Source: Candidatus Methanoperedens sp. (GTDB taxonomy: Archaea; Halobacteriota; Methanosarcinia; Methanosarcinales; Methanoperedenaceae). From it: a stretch of DNA of 5,239 nt. The stretch covers positions 1-5,239 of the forward strand of contig JAPZAN010000283.1 in NCBI GenBank assembly GCA_027460605.1, read 5' to 3'. Position 1 is the first letter of the stretch. Every line of letters begins with the position of its first letter. The notes beneath the pieces were generated by a model. It worked only from the letters and a program-made list of their open reading frames with translations. It was not told the DNA's origin and ran no database searches. A program made the translations under genes and the position numbers. Positions 1-4,589 of this stretch are shown here, piece after piece.

Positions 1-121
1 ATCCGGCTTAAATATGTACTACTCACATGAATATATATCTCTGTTGTTTTTGAATTTTTATTGCAAAGCAATTCCTGAATATACCGTAAATCAGTTCCAC
101 GACAGGGCTTTATATTTAGCT
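1..121. other. Non-coding left flank
   Basis: No open frame of note. It holds two T5 runs on the plus strand (47-51 and 55-59), which could end transcription of a plus-strand gene lying to the left. It also holds an ATATATAT block (31-38) that could serve as a TATA box for a minus-strand gene beginning left of the window, and a small perfect inverted repeat ATTGC-AAA-GCAAT (60-72). On the minus strand no T-tract follows that repeat, so I do not call it a terminator of the 122-2083 gene. All three readings are weak. Confidence 0.3.
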
Positions 122-2083
122 TCATGCTCCCTTCCTGAATCCTGGCAAAAGCCTGTCAAAATACTTCACAACAACGCATGATTCAGTACATTTCCCGCAT
201 CGTGTGCACTCTTTGCTTATTTTAAGCTGCGGCTCGATAACGATAGCTCCGGCAGGACATACCTTCAAACACACGCCGCATTTCGTGCACTTCTTCACCC
301 GGATTAATTGCTTTGCCGCATTCTCAAAAAGCGACAGCGCCTCTTTTTCATTCGGCGCATTCACAGAAATATGTCCTGACGAGAATATCTTGACGCTTGA
401 GCTTTTTGTTTTAACCAAGAGCACCCCGAGGTCTTCTGAGAATACATTATCACCGAGGATGTTGGCGATATTCTGTGCTTCATCAAGTGTGAGCCCTGAA
501 ACTTTCCCTTCCATCGTATATCCGCCCGTCTTGCACGGGGAAACCCCGCCTGTCACCACGATGCCGAACTCCTCTTTCTTGCCCTTTAATACCGTACTGA
601 TTTTCAGCTCTTCAGCAAGGCGTATCATCTTGGGCGGCAATATCTTCCAGCGCCAGAATCCATGCCCGATAAATTCATCTGTAACTCCGTGCTCTTTTGC
701 CCATGCCAGCAGGTAATCATTCCAGCGCGCAAACAATTCAGGATGCAATTCCCTGACCCGGAAATATTCCGCGCTGAGTTCAGCCGGGCAGAGCCAGCAT
801 CCCACGCGTTCAAAACCAAGCTCGTACAATGGATTGAATTCAAGTTTCCTGTAATAAATATAGAGCCACACTTCGATAGCGCGCCAGTCGCGTATCGGGA
901 ACACGCTCACCTGCCCGGGAATGAAGGGGTTCTCCTCTTTCGGGGCTATCCGCGAGCGTGTAAATGACTCGTATTTCCTTTTCCCGTCAATTGTCAAACA
1001 TTTACCCCCTCCGCGCGTGCATTCTTCTATGACGGTGTTGATGGGCGCAAGCTTGCAGACCTTGCAGCACCACCTGAAATCCTTTGCAGGAGGTCCGAAA
1101 CTCTGGAGATTCTCCCAGAAAGCCTCTTTTGTTTCAACTTCGATAAGCTCGATACTGTTATCTTTGCAGAACCTCCTTACAAACTCTACGGTTTCAGGGA
1201 ATTCTATGCCAGTGTTTGCAAAAAATACCTTTATTGGTTTTTTCACGGCGCTTCGTGTAAGGTCAAGCGTTGTAAGGCTGTCCTTGCCGCCTGAAAAAGA
1301 AACATAGACCGGAAAATCCCTGAATTCTTTCTGGTTTGTGATTCCCCTGATAGTATTTACAGCATCCCTGACGAGCCTTTTCATGTGAGGCGCATTGGCG
1401 CGGATAATTTCATCCATTGAGGGATTCCCTGGAAGGAAGCTCACTTTTTGCGATTCGATTTTTTTGACCTTTAACGCCTGCCCCGGGTGTTTCAAATCGC
1501 CGCTATCGCGATATGATATGCCAAACCCGTTTAAGTTCCTGGCGATTACAAGAACGGTATCTCCTTTCCTGATATCCTCCGAGCACTCAATGACCTCTGT
1601 CCCGTCGATGTTTTTGCCGCTCAGATGCCGCCCGCCTGAGGAGATTTTAACAAGTTTACTGGATATGCCTGAGTTTATGAGCGCAGAAGCCCCTTCAACC
1701 ATGAGGTCGAGCTTGAAAGTGAGTTCTTTCATATCGAATCTCAACACGCCGAAACGAATTCCGTCCACGAGAATCTCGTCTGTCTTATCCTCGCCTGGGA
1801 TTTTATTCAAGAGAACAAGTTTTTCTGCAAGAGGATTGCTGCCAAACGACTCCAACATCAGGCGGTCGATTATTTTTCTTTCATGCTGCGAGGAAAACCG
1901 CACGTCTCCGGGCTGGGAAAGCTCGATTTGAGCGCCTTTTTCATGGCATATGCCGCACTCTTCCTCAAGCAAAGGGATGTTGCAGTTGCGGCACCAGAAA
2001 ATGAAATTTTTTTCATGTTCCCATGCAGTCGATTGTGCTGGTTTTTGTCTTTGATTCATAGCCGGATTCAGGTTAATATTCAT
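122..2083 (-). CDS. PAPS/APS reductase-family protein with zinc ribbon, PUA-like domain and C-terminal ferredoxin
   Basis: A 653-residue cytosolic multidomain protein. In order: a zinc ribbon (C31, C34, C43, C46); a PUA-like domain (about 130-212); an adenine-nucleotide alpha-hydrolase/PAPS-reductase core (about 255-480) with P-loop SFSGGKDS at 262-269; a connecting domain (about 505-595); and a 2[4Fe-4S] ferredoxin (C599, C602, C605, C609 and C626, C629, C632, C636). C339-C340 and C429-x2-C432 match the CC-X~80-CXXC cluster signature known from APS reductases. The classical ECGLH catalytic tail is absent. By family it should bind a sulfonucleotide or ATP and use electrons from its own ferredoxin; the substrate is unproven, and thiolation of another molecule is an alternative. 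An in-frame stop lies at 2087-2089, so the start is ATG 2083 or ATG 2059 (residue 9). Neither has a clear Shine-Dalgarno, so a leaderless or weak start is likely. It is divergent from the membrane operon and probably unrelated to it. Confidence 0.88.
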   Translation of the reverse strand: MNINLNPAMNQRQKPAQSTAWEHEKNFIFWCRNCNIPLLEEECGICHEKGAQIELSQPGDVRFSSQHERKIIDRLMLESFGSNPLAEKLVLLNKIPGEDKTDEILVDGIRFGVLRFDMKELTFKLDLMVEGASALINSGISSKLVKISSGGRHLSGKNIDGTEVIECSEDIRKGDTVLVIARNLNGFGISYRDSGDLKHPGQALKVKKIESQKVSFLPGNPSMDEIIRANAPHMKRLVRDAVNTIRGITNQKEFRDFPVYVSFSGGKDSLTTLDLTRSAVKKPIKVFFANTGIEFPETVEFVRRFCKDNSIELIEVETKEAFWENLQSFGPPAKDFRWCCKVCKLAPINTVIEECTRGGGKCLTIDGKRKYESFTRSRIAPKEENPFIPGQVSVFPIRDWRAIEVWLYIYYRKLEFNPLYELGFERVGCWLCPAELSAEYFRVRELHPELFARWNDYLLAWAKEHGVTDEFIGHGFWRWKILPPKMIRLAEELKISTVLKGKKEEFGIVVTGGVSPCKTGGYTMEGKVSGLTLDEAQNIANILGDNVFSEDLGVLLVKTKSSSVKIFSSGHISVNAPNEKEALSLFENAAKQLIRVKKCTKCGVCLKVCPAGAIVIEPQLKISKECTRCGKCTESCVVVKYFDRLLPGFRKGA

Positions 2084-2130
2084 AGGTTATGTAATTAAAT
2101 GTTCGTACCGGGAACCATCCTCACTTTTAC

Positions 2131-2143
2131 AAAAATAAATTAA
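2131..2143 (-). promoter_or_regulatory. Candidate TATA box of the PAPS-reductase gene
   Basis: Read on the minus strand this is TTAATTTATTTTT, the most AT-rich TATA-like block upstream of the leftward gene. A start of transcription about 25 nt further on would fall near 2110 and leave a leader of roughly 27 nt before the ATG at 2083. No convincing purine BRE precedes it, so the call is tentative. Confidence 0.3.
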
Positions 2144-2202
2144 GATGACACACTTCAGATATCAATACAGGATAAAGCTGCTCCTATCTATTGCAGAGTT
2201 AT

Positions 2203-2225
2203 AGGTTCTTCGTCTTCAAGAACTT
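2203..2225. repeat. Inverted repeat between the divergent genes
   Basis: AGGTTCTT (2203-2210) can pair with AAGAACTT (2218-2225) over a 7-nt spacer, giving eight pairs of which one is G-U; the core GTTCTT/AAGAAC is perfect. On the plus strand the core is followed by TTTT (2224-2227), which makes it look like a small terminator, but no plus-strand gene precedes it. It lies upstream of both candidate promoters, so a protein-binding palindrome is the other reading. Confidence 0.35.
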
Positions 2226-2227
2226 TT

Positions 2228-2281
2228 AAGTGATATATTTCTAATAAAAAAGAAAGTTTTATATAGTGATATATATGTAAC
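2228..2281. promoter_or_regulatory. Direct repeats AGTGATATAT around the array promoter (candidate operators)
   Basis: AGTGATATAT occurs at 2229-2238 and again at 2265-2274, offset by 36 bp; the 18-nt contexts (2228-2245 and 2264-2281) agree at 14 positions. The second copy starts on the last base of the TATA box and lies in an imperfect palindrome (2266-2281, 12 of 16 positions symmetric) that would sit between the TATA box and the transcription start. That is a position where a bound dimer would block initiation. The operon encodes its own XRE regulator (4359-4553), the obvious candidate ligand. Being AT-rich, part of the similarity may be chance. Confidence 0.4.
2251..2265 (+). promoter_or_regulatory. 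Archaeal promoter (BRE plus TATA box) of the membrane-protein operon
   Basis: Purine-rich AGAAAG (2251-2256) followed by TTTATATA (2258-2265) is a good BRE/TATA pair. Transcription would start about 25 nt past the box, near 2286-2290, leaving a leader of about 30-35 nt that contains the GAGGT ribosome binding site. A second AT block at 2268-2277 could act as an alternative TATA box with a leader near 20 nt. No other promoter of this quality is seen before the downstream genes, so all are likely read from here. Confidence 0.6.
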
Positions 2282-2307
2282 ATAAGGTTAGATATACACA
2301 ACATTTA

Positions 2308-2312
2308 GAGGT
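2308..2312 (+). promoter_or_regulatory. Ribosome binding site of first membrane gene
   Basis: GAGGT, 8 nt before the ATG at 2321. It supports that start over the second ATG two codons later (2327). Confidence 0.65.
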
Positions 2313-2320
2313 TTGATAGA

Positions 2321-2773
2321 ATGGAAATGACAAAAGCGAATAAACAACGATTGATTTTCGGGCCAATACTATTGATTGCAGGAGTGGTTCTTTTAATATT
2401 TTGGAAGAACGCACCCAGTATAATCATAAGTGGGCTTATGGCAGGAGGCTTAGCAAGCACAATAAACGGCATTTATAGCCATAGCAAATATGGTGTTCAG
2501 GCGGAATCGGATGAAAGAACGAGAAAGATAAGTGCATCTGCTGCAACATATTCATGGTTTATAACACTAACATTTGTCGGCGTTTTATTTAATTTAGATT
2601 ACTTCGGGCTGCTTGGAATGACCGTCGAGAAGGCGCTTAGTATTATAATCCTTGTGATGATTGGAACATTGATATTGTTCTATGCTTACTTTGCAAGAAA
2701 AGGCGATTTCGAATCTCCCAATCAATTGGTTTCCACACTGGGACAGGACATCTTACTTTGCAAGAAAAGGTGA
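2321..2773 (+). CDS. DUF2178-like four-helix membrane protein with displaced C-terminal tail
   Basis: A 150-residue membrane protein of unknown function and first gene of the operon. Predicted membrane segments are about 12-28, 33-51, 74-97 and 103-124. The cytoplasmic loop after the second carries DERTRK (64-69), the motif shared with the later members and typical of DUF2178 proteins as I know them. No signal peptide is evident; the basic N-terminus suggests both ends are inside. The fourth helix is followed by ARKGD (125-129), matching the Lys-Lys-Gly-Asp ends of its neighbours, but the protein then runs about 20 residues further with a tail not seen in the others. The DNA shows why: a 30-nt repeat offset by 67 nt shifts the frame (see 2685-2781). 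The stop TGA lies inside the ribosome binding site of the next gene. The start is supported by GAGGT at 2308. The family assignment is from pattern recognition only. Confidence 0.8.
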   Translation: MEMTKANKQRLIFGPILLIAGVVLLIFWKNAPSIIISGLMAGGLASTINGIYSHSKYGVQAESDERTRKISASAATYSWFITLTFVGVLFNLDYFGLLGMTVEKALSIIILVMIGTLILFYAYFARKGDFESPNQLVSTLGQDILLCKKR

Positions 2774-2781
2774 TATCGAAT
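2685..2781 (+). repeat. Imperfect 30-nt direct repeat, 67-nt offset, at the first gene junction
   Basis: Positions 2685-2714 and 2752-2781 agree at 28 of 30 bases (differences at 2704/2771 and 2708/2775). The 37 nt between them (2715-2751) are unrelated to either copy. The offset is not a multiple of three. The first copy is read as YFARKGDFE; the second, if read in the matching frame, would give YFARKGDIE and a TGA overlapping the next ATG exactly as at later junctions. The second copy therefore looks like the native gene end, and the first a duplicate or the scar of a lost array unit. Confidence 0.85.
2769..2774 (+). promoter_or_regulatory. Ribosome binding site of second membrane gene
   Basis: GGTGAT, complementary to the archaeal 16S rRNA tail, 5 nt before the ATG at 2780. 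The upstream stop TGA (2771-2773) lies within it, so termination and restart are probably coupled. Confidence 0.7.
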
Positions 2782-3187
2782 GAACAACTTCAACAGAAAA
2801 TGGCGGTATTTGGTATTCGTTCTTGGGTTTGTGTTATTGGCAAGTGCAATAATCCAAATAATTTTAGGACGAAGGTTTAGCCCAAACAATATTATCTTCA
2901 TTATTTGGCAGTTGGACATCGTGACAGCTGCCTGGGGTTTGTATATGCTAAGAACAGGAGCTTTGGGCGATGAAAGAACCATAAGAGCTGGTGAAAAAGC
3001 GGGCTTATACGCATTTCTGATTCTTATGGGATGTTTGTTTCTATTGAGTGGAGCATACATTTTGGGTGGGACAAACAGTTTCTTGCTGGCAGCCAGGGAT
3101 TCCCCCTGGACGCCGATAATTGTCGCACATATCGGAATATATTCGTGGGGCATATTGGTTTACTATTTTCTTAAAAAGGGTGAATGA
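2780..3187 (+). CDS. DUF2178-like four-helix membrane protein
   Basis: A 135-residue membrane protein of unknown function. Predicted membrane segments are about 9-29, 37-57, 74-96 and 111-130. GDERTIRAGEKAG (63-75) in the loop after the second helix is the family-like conserved stretch, with D64, E65, R66 and T67. It ends LKKGE right after the fourth helix, the compact form expected for this family. Both ends are predicted cytoplasmic. It follows the first gene with a 6-nt gap and a GGTGAT site, and its own last codons (AAG GGT GAA TGA) supply the ribosome binding site of the next gene. Paralogous to the members at 2321, 3189 and 3967, though sequence similarity outside the motif is low, so these are old duplicates rather than recent copies. 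Confidence 0.85.
   Translation: MNNFNRKWRYLVFVLGFVLLASAIIQIILGRRFSPNNIIFIIWQLDIVTAAWGLYMLRTGALGDERTIRAGEKAGLYAFLILMGCLFLLSGAYILGGTNSFLLAARDSPWTPIIVAHIGIYSWGILVYYFLKKGE
3179..3184 (+). promoter_or_regulatory. Ribosome binding site deciding the start at 3189
   Basis: GGTGAA, 4 nt before the ATG at 3189. Its position, matching that of the other junctions, decides for this start over an in-frame ATG at 3120. Confidence 0.65.
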
Positions 3188-3188
3188 A

Positions 3189-3647
3189 ATGGAACTGATA
3201 AGAAACAAAAGGTATCTGGGCTTGGTATTCTTTGGACTGTTTGAGATTTTACTTGGTGTAGCCCAGCACTTGAAGATAATACCGTCATCGGGGGCAACGA
3301 CCCCGGGCATCCCAAGCATCATCGCAGGGATATTCATACTTGCGATTGGCATGTATCTTTCAAGAACGCCGGAATCTGAAGCCATGCCTGACGAGCGGAC
3401 AAGAAAGCGCGACATGAAAGTGTTTACTGGTGTTTTTGGGATAGTTTTCACATACGTAATATCTTTAATGCTGATAGATGTGCTTTGGGCTGCAAGAATA
3501 ATAAATCTTGGAGAATTTTTCTTATTCCTGCCCCGCCCTTCGGATATTACCCAGATATTCCCAAGATACATGTCAATACTTTTTGTAGCGCTTATTTCGT
3601 GGGTTGCGCTGACAGTGTATTATAATAAAAAAGGTGATGCGGAATGA
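3189..3647 (+). CDS. DUF2178-like four-helix membrane protein
   Basis: A 152-residue membrane protein of unknown function. Predicted membrane segments are about 8-27, 41-58, 78-100 and 127-145. PDERTRKRD (67-75) lies in the cytoplasmic loop between the second and third. The loop between the third and fourth (about 101-126) is longer than in its neighbours and contains aromatic and proline residues, which gives it the largest predicted extracytoplasmic region of the set. It ends YYNKKGDAE. The frame is open upstream to an ATG at 3120, but that would overlap the preceding gene by 68 nt and add 23 polar residues absent from the paralogues. The ATG at 3189, 1 nt after the previous stop and just after GGTGAA, is the right start. 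The stop overlaps the next ATG (ATGA). Confidence 0.84.
   Translation: MELIRNKRYLGLVFFGLFEILLGVAQHLKIIPSSGATTPGIPSIIAGIFILAIGMYLSRTPESEAMPDERTRKRDMKVFTGVFGIVFTYVISLMLIDVLWAARIINLGEFFLFLPRPSDITQIFPRYMSILFVALISWVALTVYYNKKGDAE
3633..3638 (+). promoter_or_regulatory. Ribosome binding site of fourth membrane gene
   Basis: GGTGAT, formed by the Gly-Asp codons at the end of the preceding gene, 5 nt before the ATG at 3644. Confidence 0.65.
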
Positions 3648-3967
3648 AACTTAACGAAAATAAAAAACTACTATTGATGAGTAAGATTAACCTGGCCACA
3701 AGCGTATTTATGCTCGCATGGGCATCTTTTTGGTTCCTTCAAAATATTTATGAAGGAAAACCGTATTATGAGCCCTTGATTTTCTTCGTTTTTGGCTTGA
3801 GTCTTTTGATTTTGCTGCTTATTGCGGTCTTGATTGTTTCCGGCCTGGCTAACATCATCTTTAATTTAAGGCTGGAATATACAAGCACGGTAGATGTGAT
3901 TTCGGTCGCCAGCATGTTTTCGTTTATAATTATTGGGCGTTATCTTGACAAAAAGGGTGATGTCTGA
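3644..3967 (+). CDS. Short hydrophobic membrane protein, divergent array member without the DER motif
   Basis: A 107-residue, very hydrophobic protein of unknown function. Hydrophobic stretches are about 14-34, 43-72 and 84-98; the middle one is long for one helix and short for two. It shares with its neighbours a basic N-terminus, a YLDKKGDV ending and the same junction architecture, but has no DER(T/S) loop and is 25-45 residues shorter. Read as three helices, its two basic ends would lie on opposite sides of the membrane, against the positive-inside rule, so topology is uncertain. It may be a DUF2178 relative that lost the central loop and one helix, or an unrelated small membrane partner that joined the array. 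I saw no DER motif in the other frames here, so a simple frameshift does not explain the loss. ATG 3644 overlaps the preceding stop. Confidence 0.75.
   Translation: MKLNENKKLLLMSKINLATSVFMLAWASFWFLQNIYEGKPYYEPLIFFVFGLSLLILLLIAVLIVSGLANIIFNLRLEYTSTVDVISVASMFSFIIIGRYLDKKGDV
3956..3961 (+). promoter_or_regulatory. Ribosome binding site of fifth membrane gene
   Basis: GGTGAT, again from the Gly-Asp codons of the preceding gene, 5 nt before the ATG at 3967. Confidence 0.65.
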
Positions 3968-4359
3968 TGAAAACAAGAGAGATATTACTTCGCCAGGGTC
4001 TCGTAGGCGTATTTTTTGTCCTGGGGGGCATCCTCTGGCTTGCGGTGTATTATGAGAACCTTTTAGGCAAACTGCTCAGCGGGTTTTTCATAGCCTTCGG
4101 GCTTTTCATGTTTATTAAAAATTACTATAAGCTTAAGAGAGACGATAAAGAGATTCTTGCTGATGAACGCTCAGAATTAAATATGCTGAAGGCATCAAGG
4201 ATTGTGTTTTTATTCCTTGCGGGTTCAATAGCTTTCTTATTTACATTACTGGGTTTAAAACTGATAAATGAAATATTATTCGTAGCGTTCCTGAGCCCTG
4301 TTTTCGGTATCGCTCTTGTTTCATATACTCTGGCATATTATAGATACGAGAGGGGCTGA
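3967..4359 (+). CDS. DUF2178-like four-helix membrane protein
   Basis: A 130-residue membrane protein of unknown function. Predicted membrane segments are about 9-28, 33-54, 78-97 and 102-122. The loop after the second is strongly charged and contains ADERSE (65-70), a serine variant of the DERT motif in the other members. It ends YYRYERG, the tyrosine/arginine-rich ending I regard as common for this family. It starts in a TGATG overlap with the preceding gene and ends in another with the XRE regulator, which ties membrane protein and regulator into one translation unit. DUF2178-type proteins beside small YozG-like regulators are a recurrent arrangement as I recall, and this pair fits it best. 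Confidence 0.84.
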   Translation: MKTREILLRQGLVGVFFVLGGILWLAVYYENLLGKLLSGFFIAFGLFMFIKNYYKLKRDDKEILADERSELNMLKASRIVFLFLAGSIAFLFTLLGLKLINEILFVAFLSPVFGIALVSYTLAYYRYERG

Positions 4360-4553
4360 TGAAAACACGAATTAAAGAACTGAGAGCCAGATACGATTTA
4401 ACCCAGGAAGAACTTGCTAAAAAGGTAGGTGTAAGAAGAGAAACCATCCTTTTTTTAGAAAAAGGGAAATATAACCCTTCGTTAAAACTTGCATACGATA
4501 TAGCAAAGGTATTGAAATCCAAAATAGAGGAGGTCTTTATCTTTGAGGATTGA
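4359..4553 (+). CDS. XRE-family (YozG-like) helix-turn-helix regulator
   Basis: A 64-residue DNA-binding protein made up of little more than one Cro/C1-type domain. LTQEELAKKVGV (14-25) is the first part of the helix-turn-helix and RRETILFLEKGKYNPSL (26-42) holds the recognition helix and the usual ExGKYNPSL turn. The protein ends IEEVFIFED. Its length is normal for the YozG-like group, and there is no sensor domain, so any signal must act through a partner, possibly the membrane proteins. It probably binds as a dimer. Starting in a TGATG overlap with the last membrane gene and lying 36 nt before the ABC ATPase gene, it most likely controls this operon; the repeats at 2228-2281 are the best site candidates. 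Whether it represses or activates is not shown. The purine-rich GAGAGGGG at 4348-4355 is its ribosome binding site. Confidence 0.9.
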   Translation: MKTRIKELRARYDLTQEELAKKVGVRRETILFLEKGKYNPSLKLAYDIAKVLKSKIEEVFIFED

Positions 4554-4576
4554 GAAGGATTATCGGGCTGAAGGAC

Positions 4577-4584
4577 AGGAGGAT
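4577..4584 (+). promoter_or_regulatory. Ribosome binding site of ABC ATPase gene
   Basis: AGGAGGAT, the strongest Shine-Dalgarno in the window, 5 nt before the ATG at 4590. Unlike the upstream junctions it lies in a true gap between genes, so this gene can be translated independently. Confidence 0.75.
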
Positions 4585-4589
4585 TAAAA

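Noticed and set aside
60..72. ATTGC-AAA-GCAAT hairpin as terminator of the leftward gene
   Set aside because: The stem has only five pairs, and on the minus strand it is followed by an A-rich rather than a T-rich stretch.
204..1931. Several open frames of 100-180 codons on the plus strand (204-716, 662-967, 921-1307, 1395-1931)
   Set aside because: They lie opposite the 653-residue gene, whose domains and motifs are unmistakable. Their translations show no recognisable domain.
2095..2118. Seven-codon frame upstream of the PAPS-reductase gene on the minus strand, preceded by GTGAGG
   Set aside because: The purine run directly abuts the ATG, leaving no spacing for a ribosome binding site, and the peptide has no leader-like codon run. 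It is probably chance.
2685..2781. Direct repeat as target-site duplication or CRISPR-like unit
   Set aside because: The 37 nt between the copies are too short for a mobile element. There are only two copies, and both match the end of a coding array unit, so a gene-duplication origin fits better.
2722..3571. Minus-strand open frames 2722-3153 and 3041-3571
   Set aside because: They are antisense to the membrane operon, whose genes have good ribosome binding sites and shared motifs. They have no sites of their own.
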